A stretch of DNA of 64,000 bases. It comes from Bacillota bacterium. GTDB taxonomy: Bacteria; Bacillota; Clostridia; Peptostreptococcales; Anaerovoracaceae. Under the pieces are notes generated by a model. That model was not told the origin of the DNA, ran no database searches, and worked only from the letters and a program-made list of their open reading frames with translations. Position numbers and translations under genes: made by a program. The stretch lies in NCBI GenBank assembly GCA_016293805.1, contig JAEDDI010000001.1, positions 62,001-126,000 on the forward strand, written 5' to 3'. Shown here in pieces: positions 35,105-44,444 of this stretch (the first letter of the stretch is position 1; every line of letters starts with the position of its first letter).

Positions 35105-36784
35105 ATGAGAAAAAATACTAGAAGAAGGGAAACTCCGTCACTCCGCGTTATTCCTATAGGTGGACTCACCGAAATAGGTAAGAATCTTACAGTTCTTGAA
35201 TTTCAGAATCAGATTCTTATAATTGACTGCGGAATGAGTTTCCCGGAAGATGAAATGTACGGAATAGATGTTGTGCTTCCGGACTTTTCATACCTTAAGA
35301 ATCCTCAGAAGAAGATTAAAGGTATTATTCTTACACATGGTCACGAAGACCATATAGGTGCCATACCGTATCTTCTCAAGGAGATTAATGTTCCTGTATA
35401 CGGAACAAGACTAACTCTCGGACTTGTTAAAAGCAAGCTGGATGAGCATGGTCTTACAGCCAGACTGAACACAATTAAACCGGGTGACAGATTCAGGCTT
35501 GGCATGTTTTCAGTTGAGACCATCAGAACTACCCATTCGATAGCCGATGCGGTATGCTATTTCATAGAAACTCCTGCAGGAAGTGTTTTCCATACAGGAG
35601 ATTTCAAGATAGACTATACACCTGTAGATGGTGAACCGATTAATTTCACAAAACTTGCGGAGATAGGCTCAAAAGGAGTAACGCTTCTCATGTCAGACAG
35701 CACTAATGCCATGAGACCGGGATTTACTGCTTCAGAAAGATTTGTAGGTGAAAAATTAACTGAGATATTTTCACAGGCAAAGAGCCGGATTATAGTTGCT
35801 ACATTTTCATCAAATGTCCACAGACTGCAGAAGATAATTGATATTTCCGCAAAATACAACCGTAAAGTTGTAATATCGGGCAGATCCATGGAAAACGTTG
35901 TAAGAATAGCAAGTGAACTGCATTATCTGAAGGCGCCGAAAGGAACAATTATAACGATTAATGAAGCCAACAGGCTTCCTGACAAGAAGGTAACAATTAT
36001 AACGACAGGAAGTCAGGGAGAACCCATGTCAGCTCTTGCCAGAATGGCCAAAAACGAGCATAAAAGCATTCAGATCAAAAAAGGTGACAAGGTTATATTA
36101 TCGTCAACTCCAGTACCGGGAAATGAAAAGACAGTCACTACCGTCATCAACACCTTAATAGAAAAAGGTGCAGATGTAATATATTCAGATATAGCAGAAA
36201 CTCATGTTTCCGGTCATGCGAGACAGGAGGAGCTAAAAATAATGCTTTCGCTCATAAAGCCTAAGTTCTTTATGCCGGTTCACGGAGAAATAAGGCATCT
36301 TCTTGCTCACAAGCAGATTGCAGTAAATCTTGGAATGAAAGAAGATAGAATCTTCATAATGGAAAACGGCTGCATTCTTGATATGAACAGAAACAGAGCC
36401 CGCAAACTGTCCGAGAAGATTAAGGTAGAGGATGTTCTGGTCGACGGACTTGGTGTAGGTGATGTGGGAAGCATAGTTCTCAAGGACAGAAAACTTCTTT
36501 CAGAGGCAGGTCTTATTATCGCTGCCGCAGCCATAGACAGAAAAGCATGCAGGGTAGTATCCGGACCTGACATTATATCCAGAGGTTTTGTTTATGTACG
36601 CGAGAATGAAGATTTAATCGATGAGGCGAGAATCGTTGTTGAGAATACACTTGAAAAATGCATGAAAAAGAACATGCGTGACTGGAACGCTATCAAACAG
36701 GCAGTTCGCGATGATCTCAGGGGGTTTATTTACCGTAAGACGGAGAGAAGTCCTGTAATACTGCCTATATTTTTGGAGGTATGA
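35105..36784 (+). CDS. rnj: Ribonuclease J
   Basis: This 559-residue beta-CASP metallo-beta-lactamase has endonuclease and 5'-3' exonuclease activity on RNA and is central to mRNA decay in Bacillota. The metal-binding motif THGHEDHIGAIPYL lies near residue 77, MSDSTNAMRPG near 197, the beta-CASP motif STPVPGNEKTV near 337 and PVHGEIRHL near 390. A C-terminal oligomerisation domain follows. Only one RNase J gene is seen in this window. ylbF follows in two bases. Confidence 0.96.
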   Translation: MRKNTRRRETPSLRVIPIGGLTEIGKNLTVLEFQNQILIIDCGMSFPEDEMYGIDVVLPDFSYLKNPQKKIKGIILTHGHEDHIGAIPYLLKEINVPVYGTRLTLGLVKSKLDEHGLTARLNTIKPGDRFRLGMFSVETIRTTHSIADAVCYFIETPAGSVFHTGDFKIDYTPVDGEPINFTKLAEIGSKGVTLLMSDSTNAMRPGFTASERFVGEKLTEIFSQAKSRIIVATFSSNVHRLQKIIDISAKYNRKVVISGRSMENVVRIASELHYLKAPKGTIITINEANRLPDKKVTIITTGSQGEPMSALARMAKNEHKSIQIKKGDKVILSSTPVPGNEKTVTTVINTLIEKGADVIYSDIAETHVSGHARQEELKIMLSLIKPKFFMPVHGEIRHLLAHKQIAVNLGMKEDRIFIMENGCILDMNRNRARKLSEKIKVEDVLVDGLGVGDVGSIVLKDRKLLSEAGLIIAAAAIDRKACRVVSGPDIISRGFVYVRENEDLIDEARIVVENTLEKCMKKNMRDWNAIKQAVRDDLRGFIYRKTERSPVILPIFLEV

Positions 36785-36786
36785 AA

Positions 36787-37131
36787 ATGAATGTTTATGA
36801 TCAGGCTCACAATCTTGCAAGAGCCATCAGAGAATGCGAAGAATACAGACAGTATGCAAAACAGAGAGATCTTGTAAATGCCAACCCGCAGCTGAAGAGC
36901 ATGATAGATGATTTTCAGAAACAGCAGATTGCAATACAGGCGGCACAGATGGCAGGGGATGAGGTTTCTCCTGAGACAATGGGGCAGCTTCAGCAGAGCA
37001 TGCAGATATTGATGACAGATCCCATTGCTGCTGAATACATTCAGTGCCAGATGAGATTTGCACTGATGATGCAGGATGTATTCGGTATTCTCAATGAAGT
37101 CATTGAACCCGAAAAGGGCACGCTTCAGTAA
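36787..37131 (+). CDS. YlbF/YmcA family protein
   Basis: This 114-residue, mainly helical protein is related to YlbF and YmcA, which together with YaaT form a complex that modulates RNase Y in Bacillus. It has the typical VYDQAHNLARAIRECEEY start. GGAGGT directly abuts an ATG two codons upstream; with 6 nt spacing the ATG used here is favoured. Its position after rnj suggests a role in RNA turnover (inference). Confidence 0.88.
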   Translation: MNVYDQAHNLARAIRECEEYRQYAKQRDLVNANPQLKSMIDDFQKQQIAIQAAQMAGDEVSPETMGQLQQSMQILMTDPIAAEYIQCQMRFALMMQDVFGILNEVIEPEKGTLQ

Positions 37132-37134
37132 TAC

Positions 37135-37162
37135 TTGCAATAATTTCATTGTTTGGTATAAT
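37135..37162 (+). promoter_or_regulatory. Promoter of efp
   Basis: TTGCAA (37135-37140) and TATAAT (37157-37162) with a 16-bp spacer lie just after the ylbF-like stop. Confidence 0.75.
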
Positions 37163-37217
37163 ATTATAGCGTGAAGTCAGATTTAACTTATAAGATAATA
37201 TAGAATGGAGAGATATC

Positions 37218-37781
37218 ATGATTTATGCAAGCGATTTTAGAAAAGGCATCACTTTTGAAATTAACGGAGAGCCTCATGTAGTGCTTGATTTCCAGCATGT
37301 TAAACCCGGTAAGGGTGCTGCTTTTGTAAGAACAAAATACAAGAACATTCTTTCAGGAGCAACAAGAGAAGAAGCTTTCAATCCTGACGACAAGTTTCCT
37401 AAGGCACACATCGAAACAAAGGTTATGCAGTATCTTTATTCAGATGGAGAACTTTACTACTTCATGGATCCTGAAACATATGATCAGATTCCGTTAAGCT
37501 TAGAACAGGTCGAAGAAGCTATGAAGTACTTAAGAGAAAATGATGAAGCTACAATCAAGTTCTACAAGGGAAATGCATTCATGGTAGAAGCTCCTAACTT
37601 TGTAGATCTTAAGATTATCGAGACTGAACCAGGCGTTAAGGGCAACACAGCAACAAATGTTACAAAGGCTGCCACAGTTGAGACCGGTGCAGTTATTCAG
37701 GTTCCTATCTTCATCGAAGAAGGAGAAGTCATCCAGATTGATACTAGAACAGGCGAATATCTTGGAAGATCAAAGAAATAG
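37218..37781 (+). CDS. efp: Elongation factor P
   Basis: This 187-residue, three-domain protein rescues ribosomes stalled at polyproline. The conserved loop [14 protein letters not shown] places lysine 32 at the tip, the residue modified in many bacteria. The second and third domains end in [16 protein letters not shown]. It lies alone between a promoter and a terminator, upstream of mltG. Confidence 0.97.
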   Translation: MIYASDFRKGITFEINGEPHVVLDFQHVKPGKGAAFVRTKYKNILSGATREEAFNPDDKFPKAHIETKVMQYLYSDGELYYFMDPETYDQIPLSLEQVEEAMKYLRENDEATIKFYKGNAFMVEAPNFVDLKIIETEPGVKGNTATNVTKAATVETGAVIQVPIFIEEGEVIQIDTRTGEYLGRSKK

Positions 37782-37790
37782 TTTTTAACA

Positions 37791-37818
37791 GGGACGCCAT
37801 AAGCGTCCCGTTATTTTT
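37791..37818 (+). terminator. Terminator of efp
   Basis: GGGACGC pairs with GCGTCCC (7 bp, 5-nt loop), with further A-T pairs outside, followed by GTTATTTTT. Confidence 0.8.
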
Positions 37819-37832
37819 GAGGTGATTCAGAG

Positions 37833-38846
37833 ATGAAAAAACTAATATCAGTACTTCTTGCTGCAGCTTTAATTCTTGCGGCTGGTTTTTTTGGAGTGAC
37901 CGCATGGATTGGAGCACCGCTTGACAAAAACGATGATTCAGTCAGAATTGTATCTGTAAGTGAGGGAAGCGGCACATATGACATAGCGGTAGTTCTTGAA
38001 GAAAACGGGATAATTGACAATACTTCTTTTTTCAGAATCCTGTCAAAGCTAAAAAGGTATGACGGAAGATACATTGCCGGAGCGTATGAGCTTTCACCTT
38101 CGATGAGCATGACGGAAATAATGAAAAAAATTGCATCAGGTGATACCGCAACTGAAAGCTTTACTGTTATCGAAGGGCAGACAGTAGAGAAGATAGCACA
38201 CAATCTGGATGCAGCAGGTATTGTTGATTACGATGAATTCATGAATGAGGAGCAGCATGGCGTATTCGATTATGATTTCCTTGAAGGATGCGAAAACTCA
38301 ATGTACAGGCTTGAAGGTTTTCTTTATCCCGACACTTACCATTTTGATATGGGAACAGATGTTCATGATGTGATAGATATAATGCTGAAACGTTTTGATG
38401 AGGTTATATATTCTCAGTACAAAGACGTATCCTGCAAATACAGCTTCAGAGAAACTGTAATAATTGCATCTATAATACAGAGAGAAGCGGGCAGAAAAGA
38501 GGATATGGCTGACGTTTCATCCGTAATATACAACAGGCTCGATATTGGAATGGCACTTCAGATGGACTCAGTCGTATCATATATTCTTCAGGAGGACAAG
38601 GTGGATCTGACATACAGCGATATCAATGTTGATTCAGATTACAATCCATATAAAAATACGGGACTTCCTCCAGGCCCGATATCAAGTCCCGGGCTTGATG
38701 CTGTTAAAGCAGCGTTTAATCCGAATGATACTGATTATCTTTATTTTGTATTAAGTGACAGACTTGACGGATCGACAAACTTTTCCTCTGATTACAGTCA
38801 GTTTGAAAAAGATAAAAAAGCATATTATGATGCAAAGGATAAATAA
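37833..38846 (+). CDS. mltG: Endolytic murein transglycosylase MltG
   Basis: This 337-residue YceG-like protein has a single N-terminal membrane anchor (about residues 5-26) and an external domain that cuts nascent glycan strands, helping to set their length. The catalytic glutamate lies in ASIIQREAGRKEDM near residue 220, followed by SVIYNRLDIGM and the LPPGPISSPG motif. The gene opens the mltG-trmR-trhP block that matches yrrL-yrrM-yrrO of Bacillus subtilis. Confidence 0.95.
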   Translation: MKKLISVLLAAALILAAGFFGVTAWIGAPLDKNDDSVRIVSVSEGSGTYDIAVVLEENGIIDNTSFFRILSKLKRYDGRYIAGAYELSPSMSMTEIMKKIASGDTATESFTVIEGQTVEKIAHNLDAAGIVDYDEFMNEEQHGVFDYDFLEGCENSMYRLEGFLYPDTYHFDMGTDVHDVIDIMLKRFDEVIYSQYKDVSCKYSFRETVIIASIIQREAGRKEDMADVSSVIYNRLDIGMALQMDSVVSYILQEDKVDLTYSDINVDSDYNPYKNTGLPPGPISSPGLDAVKAAFNPNDTDYLYFVLSDRLDGSTNFSSDYSQFEKDKKAYYDAKDK

Positions 38847-39505
38847 TGGGAGAATATCAGAATATTATAAACGAAAGAGTTACTGACTATCTTATATCAT
38901 GTTACCGTCCGTATAACGGGGAGCTGGCCGCTTTTCGTAAAAGAGCAGAAGAAGACAGAGTTCCTGTGATTCTTCCTGATGCAGAGACACTTATACTTAA
39001 CATCATCAGAATCATGAAACCCGAGCGGATTCTGGAAATCGGTACAGCTGTCGGATATTCCTCATGCTGTTTTGCAGAGGTTTCAGGGGTTCCTGTAGAC
39101 ACAGTTGAAAAAAAAGAATCCGTTGCAGTAACTGCCAGGGACAACATACGTGATATGGGGCTTCAAAACCTCATAACAGTATACACCGGCGATGGGGAAG
39201 AAGTTGTATGCGGTCTTGATCATACATACGACTTCATCTTTATTGATGCTGCCAAATCCCATTACAGGAGATTCTTTGATGCTGCTGTGTCTAAGGCAAA
39301 AGACGGTGCTGTCATAGTCTGTGACAATGTTCTTTTTAAAGCAAGAGTGGTTTCTGATGAATATGATCCGTCAGGAAAGTACAAAACAAATATACGCAGG
39401 ATGAGAGAGTTTATTGATTATCTTTTATCACTTGATTATGCCGATACCTCGCTGATACCTGCAGGTGACGGCCTTACAGTAACAGTTTTAAAACACAGAG
39501 GGTAG
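38846..39505 (+). CDS. trmR: SAM-dependent O-methyltransferase, TrmR type
   Basis: This 219-residue class I methyltransferase of the CCoAOMT-like group has the SAM motif ILEIGTAVGYSS near residue 57 and FIFIDAAKSHY near 130. Its place between mltG and a U32 peptidase-like gene equals that of B. subtilis YrrM/TrmR, which methylates 5-hydroxyuridine to 5-methoxyuridine at tRNA position 34. The identification rests on fold plus gene order. Start and previous stop overlap by one base (TAATG). Confidence 0.85.
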   Translation: MGEYQNIINERVTDYLISCYRPYNGELAAFRKRAEEDRVPVILPDAETLILNIIRIMKPERILEIGTAVGYSSCCFAEVSGVPVDTVEKKESVAVTARDNIRDMGLQNLITVYTGDGEEVVCGLDHTYDFIFIDAAKSHYRRFFDAAVSKAKDGAVIVCDNVLFKARVVSDEYDPSGKYKTNIRRMREFIDYLLSLDYADTSLIPAGDGLTVTVLKHRG

Positions 39506-39509
39506 ATTT

Positions 39510-40733
39510 ATGAGAAAAATTGAGCTTCTTGCCCCTGCAGGCGATATTGAAAAACTTAAATTTGCAGTCGATTACGGTGCTGATGCCGTATACTTTGGCG
39601 GTGAGATGTTTTCACTTCGCGCAGGTGCAGGAAATCTTACTATCGAAGAAATACGTGAAGGCGTTGAATACTGTCATTCACATGGAGCAAGAGCGCATCT
39701 TGCACTTAACATATATGCGCATAATGAAGATATTCAGCCCCTGCGCGAGTATCTTCTTAAGATAAGGGATATTAAAATAGATGCTTTTATCATTTCAGAT
39801 CCGGGTATTATCTGTCTTGTAAGAGAAATTATTCCGCGTGCGGAAATACATCTTTCTACACAGGCCAATACAACAAATTATCTCACCGCAAGATTCTGGT
39901 ACGAACAGGGTGTTAAGAGAATAGTAACAGCCAGAGAACTAACATTTGATGAAATCATAGAAATGAGACAGAACATACCGGCGGGAATGGAGATGGAAAG
40001 CTTCGTACAGGGTGCTATGTGCATTTCGTATTCGGGAAGATGCCTTCTTTCAAACTATATGATTGAAAGGGACGCCAACAGAGGACAGTGTGCGCATCCG
40101 TGCAGATGGAAATACAAGCTTGTTGAAGAAAAGAGACCTGGAGAATACTATCCTGTTGAAGAAGATGGACGGGGAACATATATACTTAATTCTAGAGACC
40201 TCTGCATGATAGAACATATTCCTCAGCTGATTGAAGCCGGAATAACATCATTCAAGATTGAAGGAAGAATGAAGAGCATCTTCTATGTTGCCAACATAGT
40301 GCGTGCATACAGGTACGCCATAGATTCATATCTGGCAGATCCTGAAAACTATCATTTTAATCCAAAATGGCTTGATGAGCTTAAAATGGCAAGTCACAGA
40401 GAGTTCACCACCGGTTTTTACTTCGACAAGCCGACGAACAAGGATCAGAATTATCAGACAAGTGCATATACAAGAGACTACAGCTTCACCGGAATAGTAC
40501 TGGAATACAATGAAAAGACAAAGACAGCAGTAGTAGAGCAGCGTAACAAGATGAATATCGGTGATACAATCGAAGTGTTCGGTCCTGACTGCGAAGGATT
40601 CGAATTTGAACTAACATATATGCACGATGAAGATGACCAGCCGATAGAGTCGGCACCTCATCCACAGCAGATTCTGCATATAAAGTTTCCAAGGGAAGTA
40701 AAGAAAAACTATATGTTATGCAAACGCAAATAA
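39510..40733 (+). CDS. trhP: U32 family peptidase-like tRNA hydroxylation protein (TrhP)
   Basis: This 407-residue protein has the U32 signature ELLAPAGDIEKLKFAVDYGA at the start, FGGEMFSLRAGAGNL, and a cysteine-rich SGRCLLSNYMIERDANRG segment followed by CAHPCRW, expected to hold an Fe-S cluster. Homologues YrrN/YrrO (TrhP) hydroxylate tRNA uridine 34 with prephenate, providing the substrate of TrmR next door. Only one U32 gene is present in the window, where Bacillus has two. Confidence 0.9.
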   Translation: MRKIELLAPAGDIEKLKFAVDYGADAVYFGGEMFSLRAGAGNLTIEEIREGVEYCHSHGARAHLALNIYAHNEDIQPLREYLLKIRDIKIDAFIISDPGIICLVREIIPRAEIHLSTQANTTNYLTARFWYEQGVKRIVTARELTFDEIIEMRQNIPAGMEMESFVQGAMCISYSGRCLLSNYMIERDANRGQCAHPCRWKYKLVEEKRPGEYYPVEEDGRGTYILNSRDLCMIEHIPQLIEAGITSFKIEGRMKSIFYVANIVRAYRYAIDSYLADPENYHFNPKWLDELKMASHREFTTGFYFDKPTNKDQNYQTSAYTRDYSFTGIVLEYNEKTKTAVVEQRNKMNIGDTIEVFGPDCEGFEFELTYMHDEDDQPIESAPHPQQILHIKFPREVKKNYMLCKRK

Positions 40734-40757
40734 AGATGCTCGACTGAGCATCTTTTT
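40732..40757. terminator. Bidirectional terminator between trhP and ansA
   Basis: A perfect 10-bp stem AAAGATGCTC/GAGCATCTTT with a 4-nt loop is flanked by As and Ts. It overlaps the ends of both converging genes. Confidence 0.85.
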
Positions 40758-41766
40758 ATAAATCCATCTCTCCTCTTATGTCTGTTTCCATGTATGCTTT
40801 AATTTTCTCCTTCGGGTAGTCCTGGCTGAAAAGATAATACAGTTTTGTTACAGCAGCTTCTGTAGTCATATTGTAACCTGAAACCGCACCTGCCTTCTTA
40901 AGGCTTGAACTTGTCTCATATGCACCAAGTGATACCGAACCCTTTGCACACTGTGAACATACTGTAACAATTGTTCCCTTGTCAAAGGCCTTTTTTATGA
41001 TATCAGGAAGTGATTCGTCATTTGATGGAATATTACCTGCACCAAAAGCCTCAAGCACTATACCTGAAAGACTTTCCGTCATTATATTCTCAAACAGCGA
41101 AAACTGCATACCCGGAAAGAACTTGAGTACAGCAATTGGAATCTGTTTCAGCTCAGTAAGAAAAAGCTTGCCGCTGCCCGGTTTTCGCAGGGCACTGTAG
41201 TTGTACCTTATGTCTATTCCTGCTGTAGCAAGCGGCGGACAGTTCGGAGAATCAAATGCAGCTATATCGTCTGCAGATACTTTTGTTGCCCGGTTTCCTC
41301 TGTATAGCTTTCCTCCGAAAAACAGGGCAACTTCATTGACAACGCCTTCTCCGGCGATAATCATCGAGCAGAGGATGTTGTCCTTCGCATCACTTCTGAC
41401 TCTGCAAAGCGGTATCTGAGATCCGGTTATAATTACGGGTTTACTGAGATTTTCAAGTGAGAATGAAAGTGCTGAAGCTGTATACGCCATGGTATCTGTA
41501 CCATGAAGAACAACAAATCCGTCATAATCATCGTATCTTTGAGCTATTGCTCTGCCGATTTTTGTCCAGTGGGTCACATCAATATTAGATGAATCAAGAA
41601 GAGGATCAAATTCTATAATATCCCAGTCTGGAAGGGAATCATCTTCTTCATTGAGACTGCTGATCAGAATATCCCTGAAATAATCCTTTCTGGGAGCATA
41701 TCCGTTTTCTGTAGGTACCATGCCGATGGTACCTCCTGTATATATGATGCAGATTTTCTTATCCAT
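40756..41766 (-). CDS. ansA: L-asparaginase, type I
   Basis: This 336-residue enzyme hydrolyses asparagine to aspartate and ammonia. The first catalytic threonine is in YTGGTIGM near residue 12 and the second in LHGTDTMAYTASAL near 88. There is no signal peptide, consistent with the cytosolic type I form. GGAGGT precedes this ATG; an in-frame start nine codons upstream lacks a ribosome site. It is a single gene that converges on trhP. Confidence 0.93.
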   Translation of the reverse strand: MDKKICIIYTGGTIGMVPTENGYAPRKDYFRDILISSLNEEDDSLPDWDIIEFDPLLDSSNIDVTHWTKIGRAIAQRYDDYDGFVVLHGTDTMAYTASALSFSLENLSKPVIITGSQIPLCRVRSDAKDNILCSMIIAGEGVVNEVALFFGGKLYRGNRATKVSADDIAAFDSPNCPPLATAGIDIRYNYSALRKPGSGKLFLTELKQIPIAVLKFFPGMQFSLFENIMTESLSGIVLEAFGAGNIPSNDESLPDIIKKAFDKGTIVTVCSQCAKGSVSLGAYETSSSLKKAGAVSGYNMTTEAAVTKLYYLFSQDYPKEKIKAYMETDIRGEMDL

Positions 41767-41810
41767 TTTATACCTCCGCCGATATATTACCATATATTCG
41801 GTGAATAGTC

Positions 41811-41839
41811 TTGTATTAATTTATTATACAGATTAAAAT
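41811..41839 (+). promoter_or_regulatory. Promoter of the CorC-like gene
   Basis: TTGTAT (41811-41816) and TAAAAT (41834-41839) are separated by 17 bp. Confidence 0.6.
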
Positions 41840-41872
41840 GTATCTATATATACATATAGAAAGGATATAATT

Positions 41873-42688
41873 ATGGCCCCCAGGTGGTTTAAGAAAACAA
41901 AAAACGACTATGAAGAAGAAGTAATGAGTATTCTTGAGGAAAGTTCTGAAAACGGTTCCCTGAGAGAAGAAGGTAAGAAAATGATCAATGCGATATTTGC
42001 ATTTGATGATAAACTTGCGCATGAGATAATGACTCCTCGTACAGATGTCTTCATGATAGATATTCAGGATCCTCAGGAAGAATACATGGAGCAGCTTATG
42101 GAGCTGCGTTACTCCAGAGTTCCTGTCTATGACGACGATGTCGATAATATAATAGGAATTCTTCACATTAAAGACTATTTCATGCAGGCATATAAAGAAG
42201 GTTTTGAAAACGTGAATATCAGGGATATTCTTCGCAGAGCCTGCTTCGTTCCCGAAACAAAGACAATAGATTCTCTGTTTTTCGAACTGCAGAAGACAAA
42301 TCAGCATATGTCCATACTTATAGACGAATACGGCGGCTTCAGCGGCATAGTAACAATGGAAGATCTGATTGAACAGATTGTCGGAGATATAGATGATGAA
42401 TATGATGAAACAGAACTTGAAATCAGGAAGCAGGATGACGGTTCATATATTGTCGGAGGCAATACATCTCTTTACGATCTGAACGACGAGCTTGGAACAG
42501 AAATATCTTCCGACAACAGTGAGACAGTCGGTGGATTTGTAATAGAGCTTCTCGGCGAGATTCCGGAAGAGAAAGTAGCTGTATCATTCGAAAACTACAC
42601 ATTCACTGTGATGTCTGTAAAGGACAGAAGAATAGAGAATGTTCTTGTTACAATAGGAGAGGATGATAATTCAGCAGAAAACGAATAG
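41873..42688 (+). CDS. CorC/HlyC-like CBS domain protein without membrane domain
   Basis: This 271-residue protein has two CBS motifs (about residues 55-170: IMTPRTDVFMID and ILIDEYGGFSGIVTMEDLIE) followed by a CorC_HlyC domain (about 185-262). The N-terminal DUF21 membrane domain of larger relatives is absent, as in E. coli CorC (YbeX). Such proteins bind ATP or AMP with magnesium and have been tied to metal efflux and ribosome maturation. It is transcribed alone from its own promoter. Confidence 0.87.
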   Translation: MAPRWFKKTKNDYEEEVMSILEESSENGSLREEGKKMINAIFAFDDKLAHEIMTPRTDVFMIDIQDPQEEYMEQLMELRYSRVPVYDDDVDNIIGILHIKDYFMQAYKEGFENVNIRDILRRACFVPETKTIDSLFFELQKTNQHMSILIDEYGGFSGIVTMEDLIEQIVGDIDDEYDETELEIRKQDDGSYIVGGNTSLYDLNDELGTEISSDNSETVGGFVIELLGEIPEEKVAVSFENYTFTVMSVKDRRIENVLVTIGEDDNSAENE

Positions 42689-42693
42689 AGTGC

Positions 42694-42724
42694 ACCTGCT
42701 ATCATGCATAGCAGGTATTTTAGT
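42694..42724 (+). terminator. Terminator of the CorC-like gene
   Basis: ACCTGCTAT pairs with ATAGCAGGT (9 bp, 5-nt loop) ahead of ATTTTAGTATTTTC. Confidence 0.78.
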
Positions 42725-42750
42725 ATTTTCTTCAACTATTCCTTAAAATG

Positions 42751-42779
42751 TTGTACGAAATATGGTTATTTGATATAAT
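42751..42779 (+). promoter_or_regulatory. Promoter of the asp23-nusB-xse operon
   Basis: TTGTAC (42751-42756) and TATAAT (42774-42779) have a 17-bp spacer. The predicted start would fall on the GGAGGT ribosome site, leaving almost no 5' leader. Confidence 0.62.
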
Positions 42780-42797
42780 ATTCTGGAGGTAAAATAT

Positions 42798-43169
42798 ATG
42801 CAGGATAGAGAAACAACCCGAAGCAAAGTACGTATAAGTGATGAGGTTGTCGCAATATGTACAGCAAATGTCCTATACAGAACCAAAGGAATATACAGGC
42901 TGCAGGGCGGAATAATCGAAAACTTCATAAATTCACAGAATCAGGGCATCAGAATCACGAGAAATGACGATGCTGTTAATGTCGATCTGAACATCGTTGC
43001 AGACTATGATGTTCAGATACCGCAGGTTGCCTGGGACACACAGGTTAACGTAAAGAAAGAAATCGAGCATATTACCGGACTTTCCGTAAATGCTGTAAAC
43101 ATACATGTTCAGGGAGTCAGACTTCCTGATGAGGAGGAAAACGATGACAAGAAACGAAGCAAGAGATAG
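42798..43169 (+). CDS. Asp23/Gls24 family envelope stress protein
   Basis: This 123-residue protein matches the Asp23 (YloU/YqhY) family: ISDEVVAICTANVLYRTKGIYR, DVNL-like middle, and the end GLSVNAVNIHVQGVR. In Bacillus the YqhY homologue lies next to nusB and accC and affects fatty acid synthesis. Here it heads an operon with nusB. Its last 26 nt overlap the nusB start in a different frame. Confidence 0.9.
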   Translation: MQDRETTRSKVRISDEVVAICTANVLYRTKGIYRLQGGIIENFINSQNQGIRITRNDDAVNVDLNIVADYDVQIPQVAWDTQVNVKKEIEHITGLSVNAVNIHVQGVRLPDEEENDDKKRSKR

Positions 43170-43542
43170 ACTGATGCAGATGATTTTTCAGATGGACGCC
43201 CAGAATGATTTTTCTGCCGAGGCAAGAGATAAATACTTTGAAAATTATCCTGTAAGAGGCAAACAGGCAGAATATATAACTGAAGTACATGAATATCTCA
43301 TGAACAATATTGAAACTATAGACAAGTTAATCGATGAATCAAGCAACGGCTGGAAGACAGGAAGAATGGCGAAAATGGATCTTGCCATCGTTCGTCTTGC
43401 AATCGCTGAAATTCGAGCAATGGATGATGTGCCTTCCGCAGTTGCCATAAACGAAGCTGTTAATCTTGCCAAAATCTACGGAACTGAGAATTCACCGAAA
43501 TTCATTAACGGACTCCTGGGAAAGGCAGTTGAATTACTGTGA
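43144..43542 (+). CDS. nusB: Transcription antitermination factor NusB
   Basis: This 132-residue helical protein binds boxA RNA with NusE in rRNA antitermination. It contains RDRLMQMIFQMDAQ at the start, and the conserved VPSAVAINEAVNLAKIYG and SPKFINGLLGKAV at the end. GAGGAGG places the start at the MTRNEA methionine, within the upstream gene's end. The next gene starts at GTG overlapping its TGA. Confidence 0.95.
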   Translation: MTRNEARDRLMQMIFQMDAQNDFSAEARDKYFENYPVRGKQAEYITEVHEYLMNNIETIDKLIDESSNGWKTGRMAKMDLAIVRLAIAEIRAMDDVPSAVAINEAVNLAKIYGTENSPKFINGLLGKAVELL

Positions 43543-44444
43543 TACTTGCATTCGACACAAGCAATTATACAACATCCATCGCAGTCTATGACATGGATAA
43601 AGGTATAGTTTACGATGAAAGAATGATTCTAAAGGTTGCAAAAGGAAACAGGGGCCTCAGACAGTCGGATGCCCTTTTTCAGCATATAGAAAACCTTGAA
43701 AGAATGTCAATAAAACTTGACTGTTACGACATAGATGCAGTGTGTGTATCTTCAAGGCCAAGACCTCTTGAAGGTTCATATATGCCATGCTTTCGGGCAG
43801 GAATTACGTCAGGAAGACTGATTGCATCGCTGATTGGTGTTCCGTATTTTGAAGTGTCACATCAGGAGGGACATATAGCGGCGGCAAAATACGAAACGGC
43901 ATTTGAAGATGAAGAAACACTCATATGCTGCCATCTTTCAGGCGGAACTTGCGAAATACTTAAGTATGATAACGGTGACATTTCAATAGAGGGCGGAAGC
44001 CTTGATATATCATTCGGACAGCTGATAGACAGGACAGGTGTCTTTTACGGTATTGATTTTCCTGCCGGCAAACATCTTGACAGACTTGCACTTGAGGGTA
44101 ACGATGCCAGGATATTCAGAAAAGTAAATGTGAAAGACGGATATTTTAACATATCAGGGATTGAGAATCAGGTAATGAGTTTGTCACTTTCACCTGAGGA
44201 TGCAGCTTCTGCTGTCTTCCGTACCATTACTGATGTTCTTTCAGAATCAGTTGCGCAGGTATGTGACAGGACAGGCATAGACAAAGTACTGTTTGCAGGC
44301 GGGGTTTCTTCCAGCAGGTTTATACGCGAAAGACTGTCTCTTGAAGGTGTGCATTATCAGTTTGGCAAACCTGAGCTTGCCTGTGACAATGCAGTTGGTA
44401 CAGCGATACTTGGAGGTAAACTGTTATGGCAGCAAAACCTGTAA
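43539..44444 (+). CDS. TsaD-like (peptidase M22/Kae1 family) paralogue
   Basis: This 301-residue protein has the ASKHA N-terminal block MILAFDTSNYTTSIAVYD and the metal-binding HxxxH in SHQEGHIAAA near residue 108. Near the C-terminus is VLFAGGVSSSRFIRE, typical of TsaD/Kae1. It is shorter than TsaD (about 340) and the glycine-rich GPGLxG segment before HxxxH is replaced by RPRPLEGSYMPCF. It is therefore probably not the t6A enzyme itself but the clostridial paralogue found between nusB and xseA. Function unknown. The start is GTG, overlapping nusB. Confidence 0.8.
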   Translation: MILAFDTSNYTTSIAVYDMDKGIVYDERMILKVAKGNRGLRQSDALFQHIENLERMSIKLDCYDIDAVCVSSRPRPLEGSYMPCFRAGITSGRLIASLIGVPYFEVSHQEGHIAAAKYETAFEDEETLICCHLSGGTCEILKYDNGDISIEGGSLDISFGQLIDRTGVFYGIDFPAGKHLDRLALEGNDARIFRKVNVKDGYFNISGIENQVMSLSLSPEDAASAVFRTITDVLSESVAQVCDRTGIDKVLFAGGVSSSRFIRERLSLEGVHYQFGKPELACDNAVGTAILGGKLLWQQNL

